NCBI GenBank assembly: GCA_045106475.1
Contig: JBGCEO010000028.1
Span: 29,725-93,724, forward strand
Direction: 5' to 3'
Origin: Granulosicoccus sp045106475
GTDB lineage: Bacteria > Pseudomonadota > Gammaproteobacteria > Granulosicoccales > Granulosicoccaceae
Length of the DNA: 64,000 bases
Part shown: piece after piece, positions 1-8,216 of the stretch
Position numbering within the stretch: position 1 is the first letter of the stretch
How the letters are laid out: each line of letters opens with the position of its first letter
Position numbers and translations under genes: made by a program
The notes under the pieces: model-generated
Seen by the model: the letters and a program-made list of their open reading frames with translations, nothing else
What the model was told of the DNA's origin: nothing
Databases searched by the model: none

Positions 1-224
1 ACATTTTCATATTCAGCAACGAACAGCGTCCAGACACATGGATTGTTGAACATTGACAGCAATAGTCCAGCTTGTTCTTCGTCTTCTGCTTTTTGTGCAA
101 GTTCATAAATTTTATCGCCCAATATACTTCGGAATGATTCAAATATAGGCGTAAACGCAGCTACCCTAATTCGCTCTAATTCTTGATGGTCAGACGTCAG
201 AGCTGGTCGAATATTTACAGTCAT
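1..224 (-). CDS. GNAT family N-acetyltransferase, N-terminal fragment (runs off window)
   Basis: My translation of the minus strand gives an open frame beginning MTVNIRPALTSDHQELERIR and staying open to the window edge, so only about 74 N-terminal residues are visible. The opening beta-strand with IRPAL..D...L..IR is typical of GNAT acetyltransferases, which move an acetyl group from acetyl-CoA to an amine. The acetyl-CoA motif (Q/RxxGxG/A) would lie outside the window, so the family call rests on the N-terminus only. The gene follows a LysR regulator and a 65-residue ORF on the same strand with 16 bp between ORF and start, so all three may be one transcript. No clear Shine-Dalgarno sequence precedes the ATG. 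Confidence 0.6.
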   Translation of the reverse strand, partial: MTVNIRPALTSDHQELERIRVAAFTPIFESFRSILGDKIYELAQKAEDEEQAGLLLSMFNNPCVWTLFVAEYEN

Positions 225-240
225 AGTATGTGAAAGATAA

Positions 241-438
241 TCAATTTAGGTCAGCTTCGGGCCGTAACGGGTTGTACATTTCCAGTATAGCCATTGGTAA
301 ATTTGTGCCCATAACTATCATTCCACTGGTCCGGATATCTACACTTCGTAACTCTGAAAGCCGACGTTCATAACGCCAAGCGCGCTCAAGAAGACGTAAC
401 TGCCCACCTGACAATGCTAGCGCTGTGGCGACCTTCAT
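241..438 (-). CDS. Small hypothetical protein (65 aa) coupled to the LysR gene
   Basis: I do not recognise this 65-residue product. It has a basic, arginine-rich helix-forming stretch (LLERAWRYERRLSELRSVDI) followed by a more hydrophobic half with several methionines, and no signal peptide. Its ATG overlaps the TGA of the upstream LysR gene as ATGA, and AAGGA lies about 9 nt before the start inside the LysR 3' end. That arrangement favours real translation by coupling. The centre faintly resembles small DUF1127-type proteins, but the match is too weak to name it. The partial GNAT gene follows 16 bp downstream. Confidence 0.45.
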   Translation of the reverse strand: MKVATALALSGGQLRLLERAWRYERRLSELRSVDIRTSGMIVMGTNLPMAILEMYNPLRPEADLN

Positions 439-1370
439 CTCTCCATATCCTTTTTAACCAACAAGTCACTCACATCACTATCCGCGAATAGTGTGCGTAG
501 ACTGCTTATAAAATAACTAACGATGCGTCGAGGATTCTCAGGCATGTACCCGAGGACGATTTTTAGCGAGTCCACTGGCGGTCCAATCGGCACTTCGGCA
601 ATACAGTGACCAGAGTAAGTGAACCGGGTTTTCGGGCGCATATGCAATAGCGAACAGCCCACTCCTGTCCCCACCAGACTGCGTACCATTTCGAGTGTTG
701 TCGCAGTGCAGACAATACGTGGAGTCACATTTTCGCTCTCAAATAACCGGCTGTAGTATTCACCGATCACTGGCAGATCCAGAAGAACCATCGGTTCAGT
801 TTGCAGTTCTAAAAGGGAAACACTGGCTCGAGAAGCAAAGACATGTTGCTCTGGAACAAGAAGGTACACGGGCATTTCAATCAATGTTTCATAGGTCACA
901 CCAGATGCCAGGCTTTCAGCAACACAAATAATCACATCGAATTCGCCTGAAAGAAGACCTGCCTGGGCGGCATGGCTATCACACTCGATGAATTTAATTT
1001 GTACACGAGGGTTTTCATCGAGCATTTTGCGCGCAATCTGCGGGAAAAAGGCAGGTGCTACTGGCGCGTAGTACCCAACTCTCAAGGTACCAACCAATTG
1101 GGTTTGCATTTCCGCACCTTGGATCATCAGCATTTCGTATTCATCCAACAAATGCTGAATACGGGCCAAGATGATTTTGCCAGTGTGCGTGAGTGTGATT
1201 CCTTTCGAGCGGTGACGGATTGTCAATTTAAGCCCGAAGGCTTCTTCCACCTGATTCACCGCGGCCAAAACAGCAGAGGGCACCACATGTAGCTGTTTAG
1301 ACGCCTCCGTTATATTGCCGCAATGGGCAGCCGCCGCAAAATACCGCATAGCTTTCAAGCTTATGGCCAC
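435..1370 (-). CDS. LysR-family transcriptional regulator
   Basis: This is a LysR-type regulator of about 311 residues. The N-terminal winged helix-turn-helix covers residues 1-60 (MRYFAAAAHCGNITEASKQL), followed by a linker helix and a two-lobed periplasmic-binding-like effector domain (RVGYYAPVAPAFFPQI onward). The frame opens at 1400, but I prefer the GTG at 1370 because AGGA sits 6 nt upstream and the product then begins MAISLKAMRYF, as in relatives. It is divergent from the FAD/GcvT dehydrogenase gene with an AT-rich gap of about 110 bp containing a palindrome, the usual arrangement for a LysR regulator controlling its neighbour and itself. The inducer is unknown; a methylated amine would fit the neighbouring gene, but that is inference. 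Confidence 0.88.
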   Translation of the reverse strand: MAISLKAMRYFAAAAHCGNITEASKQLHVVPSAVLAAVNQVEEAFGLKLTIRHRSKGITLTHTGKIILARIQHLLDEYEMLMIQGAEMQTQLVGTLRVGYYAPVAPAFFPQIARKMLDENPRVQIKFIECDSHAAQAGLLSGEFDVIICVAESLASGVTYETLIEMPVYLLVPEQHVFASRASVSLLELQTEPMVLLDLPVIGEYYSRLFESENVTPRIVCTATTLEMVRSLVGTGVGCSLLHMRPKTRFTYSGHCIAEVPIGPPVDSLKIVLGYMPENPRRIVSYFISSLRTLFADSDVSDLLVKKDMER

Positions 1371-1442
1371 ATACATTCCTAAGTCATAAATTCTGAACAA
1401 GCTATTTCATATTATCTAATTTTAAAAGGATAGCATTAATCG

Positions 1443-1452
1443 GATAATTATC
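1443..1452. promoter_or_regulatory. Candidate LysR operator palindrome
   Basis: A perfect 10-bp palindrome, GATAATTATC, lies in the divergent gap between the LysR gene and the FAD/GcvT gene. A second ATTATC lies at about 1413 and two GGATA repeats are nearby. LysR proteins often bind dyads in such divergent gaps. No binding evidence is available. GAGG at about 1472 is the likely ribosome binding site of the dehydrogenase. Confidence 0.35.
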
Positions 1453-1481
1453 GCCAAGCTCTTGAATCTGAGGATTGACTT

Positions 1482-3905
1482 ATGTTGAGCCATGCACGTG
1501 TAGTAGTTGTTGGAGGTGGGATTGGCGGATTGTCTACGCTATATCACCTGTGTAGGGAAGGCTGGACAGACGCGGTTCTTTTGGAGCGAAACGAGCTCAC
1601 CTCAGGAACAACCTGGCATTCAGCAGCACAGTGCCCCAGTGTTGCATTTAATCAACTGCTGCTTCTGCTACGCGACTATACGATTAGACTCTACAAAGAA
1701 TTGGCAGACGATCCGGCTTACCCAATTAACTATCACTATGGCACGGGGGGTATGCGACTGCTGACCAATCAGAATCATGTGGATGAGGTACACCACATCA
1801 TGTCCGTGGCAAAAGCGGTGGACATGGACTTCGAACTGATTGATGCAGCCGAGGCTAAACGACGCAACCCGCTATTGAACACCGACGATGTTCTAGCCGC
1901 CCTGTGGGATGAAAAAGATGGCGATATAGACCCGGCGCAACTGTGTCAGGCTTTGGCTGCCCGATCGCGCAAAGCGGGTGCTGTAATCCATCGACACACT
2001 GCGGTCACCGCTTTGCAGCAGCGGCCCAATGGTGAGTGGTTAGTGACGACTGACAAAGGCTCAATTACTGCGGAGCACATTGTTATTGCTGCCGGGTACC
2101 GCGTGAATGAAGTCGGTAAACTTTTTAACACTGAATACCCCGTCATAGCCATGGAGCACATGTATTTTTTAACCGAGGATATCCCTGAACTGATCGGCCG
2201 CCCTGATCGTGTTCCCATGGTTCGCTGCCCGCGTGATACGTTTTACATGCGACAGGAAAAGAAGGGATTACTGGTTGGTATTTACGAGCATGATTGCAAG
2301 ACCTTTGGTATGGACGGAATAGACCCTGATTTCGTCAACGCGCTTTGCCCGAGTGATCTCGATCGTCTATTACCCAAATTAGATCCCATCTTTGAACGCT
2401 TGCCTTGTTTGCAGGAGGTTGGCATCAAGTCTGTTGTGAACGGGCCTATTTCCTATGCGTCGGATGCCGGGCCCTTGGTGGGAAAGCAACCAGGCTTGCG
2501 CAACTGCTGGTCTATGAACGGTTTGCGAGTCGGCATTGGCGAAGGGGGTGGTTATGGCAAGATGATCGCGCAAATGATCGTACATGGCGAAACCGAATGG
2601 GACACCTGGCAGTTAGACCCTAGACGCATTACCCGCTTTGCTAATACTGAATACACCGCACTCAAAGCTATTGAAGATTATCAACATGAATTCCGTTGGC
2701 ATCTGCCACACGAGCACCGCCCGGCAGGCCGCCCTGCAAAGGCCTCGCCCCTTTATCCTATTCTGAAAGCCATCAATGCCGAGTTTGGTGTGGTGAATGG
2801 TTGGGAGCGAGCAGAATTCTACAAGCCGGACGCTTCGTTTCAGGCTACTCACAGTTATGCTTTCCAAAATTGGCATGACATTGTCGGCGTAGAGATTGAA
2901 AAGCTGAGAACGCATGTTGGATTGGCTGAGCTTTCAGGATTTAACCATTATCGGATCACCGGTGACGGTGCACTGGCCTGGCTGGATAGCTTGACCTGTT
3001 CCCGTCTATTTCATCAAGTGGGGAGAGCTTCACTATGCTATTTCCTGACTCCCAAGGGCAATATCGCGGGTGAGGCTACAGTGGTGCCAATGCCCAATGG
3101 CGAGATCTTTTACGGGTCCGCAGCAAATGCTGAATACCATGATATGGACTGGTTGACTGAACATTTGCCGGAAGGATCAGACATTCGAATCGAAAGTCGC
3201 ACCAACACGGATACGATGATAGTGCTCGCTGGCCCCAAAGTTCGAGAACTGCTCGCAGCAGTCGCACCACGGACAAATTGGGAGCAATCCGACTTTCAAT
3301 GGCTGACGGCCCAGCGTATTTTTATTGGCCATGTTGAAGCACTGGCTATAGCCATCAGCTTCTCTGGCGAGCAGGCGTTCGAATTACACATCCCTAACAC
3401 ACAACTTTATGCAGCTTATGAAATTATAACTAACGCAGGAGAGGCATTTGGCTTGTCGCATTTCGGTATGTATGCGATCGACTCCATGCGCCTTGAAAAG
3501 GGCTATGGTCACTGGAAAACTGATTTCATAACCGAATTCAACCCAATCGAAGCGGGGCTGCATCGCTTTGTGGACATGAGCAAGGATTTCCCGGGTAAAA
3601 CCGGGCTCAAACTGCAAGTAGAAGCGGGAAACAGAAAAGAGCGGGTTGTACTGGAAATTCATGGCGACAAAGGCCCCGCTCAACCGGGCGAAGGGGTGTT
3701 TGTGGGCAATCAAACAATTGGATCCATAACCTCAGCTGCCTGGAGTTATCGAGAAGGTAAAAATCTCGCTATGGCTTATTTGGATCCTGTTTATGCAAAA
3801 GAAGGCATTGAAGTAAGCATACTGCTATTGGGTGAAACCATCCGCGCGTCGGTTTGTCCGCTTTGTCTTTTCGATCCACAAAACACTCTTCAAAGAGGTG
3901 TGTGA
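1482..3905 (+). CDS. FAD-dependent oxidoreductase fused to GcvT domain (dimethylglycine/sarcosine dehydrogenase family)
   Basis: The 807-residue protein has the layout of dimethylglycine and sarcosine dehydrogenases. A DAO-type FAD domain spans about residues 5-370 with the dinucleotide motif VVGGGIGGLS. A short FAO_M-type linker follows, then GcvT (about 430-700) and GcvT C-terminal barrel (about 715-800) domains. SGTTWHSAAQ matches the segment where eukaryotic DMGDH carries its covalent FAD histidine, so His46 may hold FAD covalently. Such enzymes oxidise an N-methyl group and pass the one-carbon unit to tetrahydrofolate bound by the GcvT half. The exact substrate (dimethylglycine, sarcosine or another N-methylated amine) cannot be read from sequence. 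GAGG lies about 8 nt before the ATG. The divergent LysR gene is the probable regulator, and a GFA-family gene nearby fits formaldehyde handling. Confidence 0.88.
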   Translation: MLSHARVVVVGGGIGGLSTLYHLCREGWTDAVLLERNELTSGTTWHSAAQCPSVAFNQLLLLLRDYTIRLYKELADDPAYPINYHYGTGGMRLLTNQNHVDEVHHIMSVAKAVDMDFELIDAAEAKRRNPLLNTDDVLAALWDEKDGDIDPAQLCQALAARSRKAGAVIHRHTAVTALQQRPNGEWLVTTDKGSITAEHIVIAAGYRVNEVGKLFNTEYPVIAMEHMYFLTEDIPELIGRPDRVPMVRCPRDTFYMRQEKKGLLVGIYEHDCKTFGMDGIDPDFVNALCPSDLDRLLPKLDPIFERLPCLQEVGIKSVVNGPISYASDAGPLVGKQPGLRNCWSMNGLRVGIGEGGGYGKMIAQMIVHGETEWDTWQLDPRRITRFANTEYTALKAIEDYQHEFRWHLPHEHRPAGRPAKASPLYPILKAINAEFGVVNGWERAEFYKPDASFQATHSYAFQNWHDIVGVEIEKLRTHVGLAELSGFNHYRITGDGALAWLDSLTCSRLFHQVGRASLCYFLTPKGNIAGEATVVPMPNGEIFYGSAANAEYHDMDWLTEHLPEGSDIRIESRTNTDTMIVLAGPKVRELLAAVAPRTNWEQSDFQWLTAQRIFIGHVEALAIAISFSGEQAFELHIPNTQLYAAYEIITNAGEAFGLSHFGMYAIDSMRLEKGYGHWKTDFITEFNPIEAGLHRFVDMSKDFPGKTGLKLQVEAGNRKERVVLEIHGDKGPAQPGEGVFVGNQTIGSITSAAWSYREGKNLAMAYLDPVYAKEGIEVSILLLGETIRASVCPLCLFDPQNTLQRGV

Positions 3906-3952
3906 AGCTGTTCTATACCAACGTTACATTCGATTGAAAAGTTATGAAACTG

Positions 3953-3968
3953 CCCCAGCATACTGCGG
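3953..3968. repeat. Dispersed CCCCAG-N4-CTGGGG palindrome, copy 1
   Basis: CCCCAGCATACTGCGG, with one mismatch in the right arm. It is preceded by AAACTG and followed by ATGGGC, the same flanks as the copies at about 6187, 6278 and 44777. It lies about 50 bp after the stop codon of the FAD/GcvT gene. Confidence 0.55.
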
Positions 3969-4047
3969 ATGGGCTTTCCTGATTGGCTATTGCTGACACT
4001 ACAAGACCGAGAGTTTTACATGGATGTGAGCACACGGTGCCAGCGAT

Positions 4048-4074
4048 GCACCCAACGTTTTGGTAAACGTGTGC
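4048..4074. terminator. Possible bidirectional hairpin between convergent genes
   Basis: GCAC-cca-ACGTTT, a TGGT loop, then AAACGT-GTGC forms an interrupted 10-bp stem between the convergent FAD/GcvT and aminotransferase genes. No proper T-tract follows on either strand, so terminator function is only possible. The rest of this 260-bp gap holds no ORF I can support. Confidence 0.3.
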
Positions 4075-4165
4075 TTTGTGTGCGCTTGACGACTCTGCTC
4101 TGATGCTAAGTCAAAGTCGCTCGGTAACTAGACTGTTGGTTTCCTTGGAAATAGCACTGTCACAA

Positions 4166-5518
4166 CTAATACTGTTGAAGATCACGGAAGCTCTTATCAA
4201 GAGCCACTAGAGCTGGTCCGACATCTTCGATGGAAAGACACAGCGGCGGCACCATTCGTAAAACATTCTTGTAGTTACCAGACTTCGACAGTACCAAGCC
4301 ATGCTCACGTGTACGCTCAAACACATAGGCTGTTTCGAGCGGCGCAGGTTCTTTAGTCTGTCGGTCTTTAACAAGTTCAATCGCCTGCATAAACCCCCTA
4401 CCGCGAACATCACCGATAATCGCATACTTATCTTTAAGCGCTAGCAGGCCCTCATGCAATTTTGCGCCTACAGTCCTGGCGTTATCTATTAGGTTTTCAT
4501 TTTCAATAACTCTCAACACCGCCCTGCCTGCAGCACAAGCCGCAGGGTTTGCGCCGTAGGTGTGAAACAAGAACTTCCCCGACATGGCTTCCGCTACTTC
4601 TCTTTTCGCGACAACTGCACCTAGTGGTATTCCGTTACCAATACCCTTGGCGAGAACCATAATATCGGGGACCACATTATGAGCTTCAAAACACCATAAA
4701 GAATCTCCGGTTTTGCCAAACCCGGATTGCACCTCGTCGACTATACAGATTCCTCCCGCTGCGCGTGTTTGCTCGAAAGCTCCTTCCATATACCCTTCGG
4801 GCATGACAACGATACCTCCATAGCCCTGAACAGGTTCGATAATCATCGCAGCTAGTGCCCCACCGGTTGTATGGTTTATCGTGCGTTCGAGATCGTCAAG
4901 ATACGGTTGTGTACCAACACCGAAAACACCTCGGTATTGATTAGGTTCTGCAGCGAATGTGATATTGGAGAGCAAACCGATATTGTGACGGAAATTTTTC
5001 ACACCTGTTACCGACTGCGCACCGTAAGTGGCACCGTGATAGGAATTTCGTAATGCAATTATGTCCTGGTTACCAGTGCTGGCGCGCGCCATCATCATCG
5101 CAAGATCAATCGCTTCGGTGCCGGAATTTGTAAAATGAACCACCCAATCGTGGCTTTGCGGCATTGTCGATACGAGCTCCTCTGCAAAGTGCGCGGGCAC
5201 AGGATGGTAGAACATTGTCGTGCAGTGGGTCAGTTGCTCGACTTGTTCTACAACCGCATTAACAATATCGGGATGGGCATGACCCACGCTTATACAAAGG
5301 TTCATACCTAACAGGTCTATGTATTTATTATCCAGTTCATCCCAGACATATTGACCTAGTCCTTTTTTGATTATTAGCGGTTTTTCGTACGGAACAAATG
5401 CTCTTTGAGAGGCAGCGTAAAACTTATCCCTCCTGTTTACTATTTGTTCTCGATTCCAATCAACGGATAAGGAGGCTTTACTGTTGTCCGTGTTTGGTTT
5501 CTCCATCAAACTCTCCAT
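4166..5518 (-). CDS. Class III PLP-dependent aminotransferase (AGXT2-like)
   Basis: This 450-residue protein is a fold-type I, class III aminotransferase. Visible motifs are the PLP phosphate site HFTNSGTEAIDLAMMMAR, the aromatic and glycine-rich ALRNSYHGATYGAQS, the aspartate that contacts the pyridine ring in CIVDEVQSGFGKTG, and the Schiff-base lysine in MVLAKGIGNGIPLGAV. Overall it resembles the alanine-glyoxylate aminotransferase 2 group, which also includes beta-alanine, taurine and dimethylarginine aminotransferases. The amino donor therefore cannot be fixed, although omega-amino acids are usual. It converges on the FAD/GcvT gene. The upstream 140 bp are AT-rich and presumably hold its promoter. 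The ATG may be the later one giving MEKPNTD. Confidence 0.85.
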   Translation of the reverse strand: MESLMEKPNTDNSKASLSVDWNREQIVNRRDKFYAASQRAFVPYEKPLIIKKGLGQYVWDELDNKYIDLLGMNLCISVGHAHPDIVNAVVEQVEQLTHCTTMFYHPVPAHFAEELVSTMPQSHDWVVHFTNSGTEAIDLAMMMARASTGNQDIIALRNSYHGATYGAQSVTGVKNFRHNIGLLSNITFAAEPNQYRGVFGVGTQPYLDDLERTINHTTGGALAAMIIEPVQGYGGIVVMPEGYMEGAFEQTRAAGGICIVDEVQSGFGKTGDSLWCFEAHNVVPDIMVLAKGIGNGIPLGAVVAKREVAEAMSGKFLFHTYGANPAACAAGRAVLRVIENENLIDNARTVGAKLHEGLLALKDKYAIIGDVRGRGFMQAIELVKDRQTKEPAPLETAYVFERTREHGLVLSKSGNYKNVLRMVPPLCLSIEDVGPALVALDKSFRDLQQY

Positions 5519-5659
5519 GGTGGTTAAACTAGCGGCGTAGGTGCAGTGTGAGATCTACAATTGTTTAAAAAGCACCATTAAAAACATTTAAGATTCTTTA
5601 ACATCCTGAAGACTTTAAGTTCTGCCTAAATAATCTTTATCGTTTTGCTTTAGGGACCC

Positions 5660-6088
5660 TTAACGAAAATACCCGTCGTGGCGCTCAACATCAGCGGGAA
5701 TATCAGTCCAGTCCTGCGCTGAATGTGTGAAAACATGGCTCCTGTGATATTTTTCGGCTTGCAACCATGACGGATCATCAAATGTCCCGGCCGCAATCGA
5801 GCGAATGTCGGGTACAACTTCAAGCGTCAGTCCTATGTTCGAACCGCATTTGCTGCAATAGTGCTGATCGATCCAACGTCCGGTTTCATCTGAGATGTGT
5901 CTATAACGCGAAACTAAGTCCTCATTAATATGGATTTGACTGGCTTCGAACACAACCTCAACACCAAACGCAGAACCGGTACGGCGTTGACACCATTGAC
6001 AATGGCAAATGGTCACGCGTTTTGGCTCACCACTAATGGTATACGACACTTCTCCGCAAACACATTGGCCGCTCTTGGGTTCAGACAT
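5660..6088 (-). CDS. GFA-family (glutathione-dependent formaldehyde-activating-like) protein
   Basis: A 142-residue zinc protein of the GFA/CENP-V fold, with the expected cysteine pattern: CVCGEVSY near the N-terminus, CHCQWCQRRTGSAFG in the middle, and YCSKCGSN in the second half. The family was named for S-(hydroxymethyl)glutathione formation, but most members have no proven activity and many look like general zinc proteins. The frame opens 15 nt earlier; I take the ATG giving MSEPKSGQ as more likely. Its position near a demethylating dehydrogenase gives a weak contextual argument for a role with formaldehyde. It reads in the same direction as the aminotransferase with a 141-bp gap, so it may be transcribed separately. 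Confidence 0.82.
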   Translation of the reverse strand: MSEPKSGQCVCGEVSYTISGEPKRVTICHCQWCQRRTGSAFGVEVVFEASQIHINEDLVSRYRHISDETGRWIDQHYCSKCGSNIGLTLEVVPDIRSIAAGTFDDPSWLQAEKYHRSHVFTHSAQDWTDIPADVERHDGYFR

Positions 6089-6186
6089 TTTTGAGGATCT
6101 CAATATTGAACTCAGGTGTTACAACTTTAAAGCAGCCCTATCAGTTATTAAACCGACAAACGCTGCGCTACAAAGCCATCAAACTG

Positions 6187-6202
6187 CCCCAGCTAACTGG
6201 GG
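6187..6202. repeat. Dispersed CCCCAG-N4-CTGGGG palindrome, copy 2
   Basis: CCCCAGCTAACTGGGG with perfect 6-bp arms, preceded by AAACTG and followed by ACAGC. It lies between the GFA-family gene and tdk, about 75 bp from an oppositely oriented copy at 6278. The 6089-6315 gap otherwise holds no supported gene. Confidence 0.6.
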
Positions 6203-6277
6203 ACAGCACAGCGCACCTTTTCCTAAGCCTTTAAAATCAATCACCTAGCTAGGTTCACAGTCGTCAATTACAGCCAT

Positions 6278-6293
6278 CCCCAGCATACTGGGG
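6278..6293. repeat. Dispersed CCCCAG-N4-CTGGGG palindrome, copy 3 (opposite orientation)
   Basis: CCCCAGCATACTGGGG with perfect arms. Read on the minus strand its flanks are AACTG on one side and ATGGCTG on the other, matching copy 1. It lies just after the tdk stop codon and could act as a tdk 3' hairpin. Confidence 0.6.
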
Positions 6294-6315
6294 CAGTTAA
6301 GTAAGGTACAAAACT

Positions 6316-6900
6316 CTATTGGGCTGCTCCCATTAGCTCGCGGTAATGACGTCGGCACTTGGACTCATATCTTTCATTGCCACCAATCTCTACCTGATTA
6401 CCCGCAGCGACCACTTGCCCCTTCTCATCCACACGCACCGTCATGGTGGCTTTTCGCCCACAGTTGCAAACCGTTTTCAGTTCAGCCAATTTATCAGCGA
6501 TGGCCAACAATCTGGACGAACCTGGAAACAGCTCGCCCTGAAAATCTGTTCTGATACCGAAGCATAAAACGGGAATATTAAGTTCATCCACCACACGCGC
6601 CAGCTCATCAACCTGCTCTGCGGCTAGAAACTGCGCCTCGTCCACCAGTACACAAGCCAACGACTGATTGGCATGCTGTTGCTTTAGCGGCTCAAAAAAC
6701 TCTGATGTACTGTCAAATAGATGAGCCGATTCCTGCAAACCAATGCGGGATCGGATAACCCCGGTGCCGAAACGGTCATCTATAGCTGCGGTATACAATG
6801 CGACCTGCATACCTTGCTCGCGATAATTATGGGCAGATTGAAGCAAAGAGGTGGATTTACCCGCATTCATCGCGGAGTAGTAAAAATACAGTTGTGCCAC
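6316..6900 (-). CDS. tdk: Thymidine kinase
   Basis: A 194-residue type II thymidine kinase, which phosphorylates thymidine to dTMP in the nucleotide salvage pathway. The Walker A loop is YYSAMNAGKSTSLLQSA, the Walker B/DEAQ segment is CVLVDEAQFL, and the structural zinc is bound by the pairs CNCGRKA and SKCRRHY. The length agrees with the usual ~195-205 residues. It diverges from the toxin-antitoxin operon across about 120 bp and is probably a single-gene unit. Confidence 0.96.
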   Translation of the reverse strand: MAQLYFYYSAMNAGKSTSLLQSAHNYREQGMQVALYTAAIDDRFGTGVIRSRIGLQESAHLFDSTSEFFEPLKQQHANQSLACVLVDEAQFLAAEQVDELARVVDELNIPVLCFGIRTDFQGELFPGSSRLLAIADKLAELKTVCNCGRKATMTVRVDEKGQVVAAGNQVEIGGNERYESKCRRHYRELMGAAQ

Positions 6901-6954
6901 AGCATTCTGAAGTTAGCCAGATTCTCATACACAGTAACATTTTTAGGCTGAAAT

Positions 6955-6996
6955 TTTGCATTTGCAGCATTATTTGCTAAAATATTGCAATTGCAA
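6955..6996 (+). promoter_or_regulatory. Predicted promoter and operator of the Xre/RES operon
   Basis: TTTGCA (6955-6960), a 17-bp spacer and TAAAAT (6978-6983) make a plausible sigma-70 promoter pointing at the antitoxin gene. A perfect 12-bp palindrome, TTGCAATTGCAA (6985-6996), lies directly after the -10 box, where a repressor would block initiation. Toxin-antitoxin operons of this type are commonly autoregulated by the antitoxin, so this is the best operator candidate. Confidence 0.5.
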
Positions 6997-7022
6997 CAAA
7001 CAGAGCCTGCAGGTACGCGCCT

Positions 7023-7451
7023 ATGAATGATTCGCTAGACAGCCATGCAAACGGGGCGAGTAAGAAAAACTCAGGCCTTAATAAAAACCAGTCCACGGTC
7101 GAGATTTCAGAACAGGCCGTCGATAAAAACCTTGTTTTGGCAGAGGCAACACTGGCAGCTAGTGAGGCGCTCGGGTTGAGCAAGAGCAGCCTGAGTCGAG
7201 TCATTGGCAAGGATAGATCAAGACTCAAGCAGGGCATTCGAATTGACAGCAAACCCGGCGAGCTTGCCATGCTCTTAATCCGTTGCTATCGCGGTCTCTA
7301 TGCACTAGTGGACGGCGATGAATCCGTCATGCGTCATTGGATGTCCACCTACAACCATGGCACTGTGGGTATTCCCTGCGAACAGATCGAAACGGTGCAA
7401 GGTCTATCACAGGTGTTGGCCTATCTAGATGCCATCAGAGGCAAACTTTAA
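7023..7451 (+). CDS. Xre/ParS-type antitoxin (MbcA-like) of a RES toxin pair
   Basis: The 142-residue protein has the two parts expected of antitoxins paired with RES toxins. A central Xre-like helix-turn-helix (EALGLSKSSLSRVIGKDRSRLKQG) is followed by the C-terminal antitoxin/toxin-binding region formerly called DUF2384 (LIRCYRGLYALVDGDESVMRHWMSTYN...). The first 35 residues are polar and probably disordered. The family binds operator DNA through the HTH and covers the RES toxin active site through the C-terminal domain. It is followed after 12 bp by the RES gene. A promoter and a palindromic operator candidate lie just upstream. Confidence 0.88.
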   Translation: MNDSLDSHANGASKKNSGLNKNQSTVEISEQAVDKNLVLAEATLAASEALGLSKSSLSRVIGKDRSRLKQGIRIDSKPGELAMLLIRCYRGLYALVDGDESVMRHWMSTYNHGTVGIPCEQIETVQGLSQVLAYLDAIRGKL

Positions 7452-7463
7452 AAGGACGCAATT

Positions 7464-8216
7464 GTGGTCGATATCTGGAACGCATTAGCGCCAGACCTAA
7501 CACCAGGTCTTGTGGGAGGCTCTCTTTCACGCCTAGTTGAGAGTCAAGAGCAGATTGCAACTGCGCGGCTTGTGAGTGGGGATCTCAACAAACAGGCCAC
7601 ACTGGAGGCGATGCTGGAACCGACTAAACCCGAGCGCCGACCAGGCACCGAACATCTGGATTACCTGTTGTCCACTCCTTGGCGATACCCACCATTACGA
7701 TATGGCTCTCGATACGGCAGACGTTTCGAACCCAGTTTATTCTACGGCGCACTCGGCACCAGAACCAGTCTTGCTGAGAGCGCTTACTACCGGTGGGTGT
7801 TTTTAACTGACATCCAGACCCCACCTGCCAGCATCCAATCACAGCATACCTTGTATCTGGCACAGTATCGTTCCGAAAAGGGGCTACGCCTGCAACATGC
7901 ACCATTTGCCCAGTATCGAGATCAGCTCACACATCCCAGTCTTTATGAAAGTTGCCAGGAGCTGGGCTCACAGATGCGTGAGACTGGGATCGAAGTCTTT
8001 GAGTACCCTTCAGCCAGGGATAAAGAAGGCGGCAATAATGTTGCGCTTTTTACGCCAGCCGCTCTGCATTCTACCCACGCAGAAAAACAACGCGCCTGGC
8101 TTTGCACCACCGAGCAGCAGGAAGTTGTTTTCAGCTATCAGGGTCGGCCAGCCGAAGTACATCGATTTGCGCTTAAAGACTATCTACACAAAGGAGAATT
8201 TCCGAAGCCCGCATAG
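7464..8216 (+). CDS. RES-domain toxin (NAD+-degrading family)
   Basis: A 250-residue RES-domain protein. The core reads PLRYGSRYGRRFEPSLFYGA followed by LAESAYYRW, which supplies the arginine and glutamate of the R-E-S triad; candidate serines lie further on. RES toxins such as MbcT and Res degrade NAD+ and stop growth until bound by their Xre/ParS antitoxin, which is encoded directly upstream. The start is GTG, preceded by AAAGGACG. Its TAG stop lies in the first unit of a CGCATAGC tandem repeat. The length is greater than the ~160-residue minimal RES domain because of an N-terminal extension of about 85 residues. Confidence 0.87.
   Translation: MVDIWNALAPDLTPGLVGGSLSRLVESQEQIATARLVSGDLNKQATLEAMLEPTKPERRPGTEHLDYLLSTPWRYPPLRYGSRYGRRFEPSLFYGALGTRTSLAESAYYRWVFLTDIQTPPASIQSQHTLYLAQYRSEKGLRLQHAPFAQYRDQLTHPSLYESCQELGSQMRETGIEVFEYPSARDKEGGNNVALFTPAALHSTHAEKQRAWLCTTEQQEVVFSYQGRPAEVHRFALKDYLHKGEFPKPA

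Noticed and set aside
1371..1481. Glycine or SAM riboswitch before the GcvT-fused dehydrogenase
   Set aside because: The gap is only about 110 bp, shared with the LysR promoter, and holds no riboswitch-like paired elements.
6009..6248. 79-codon plus-strand frame spanning the GFA start and the palindrome pair
   Set aside because: It crosses the GFA coding region and dispersed repeats and has no recognisable product.
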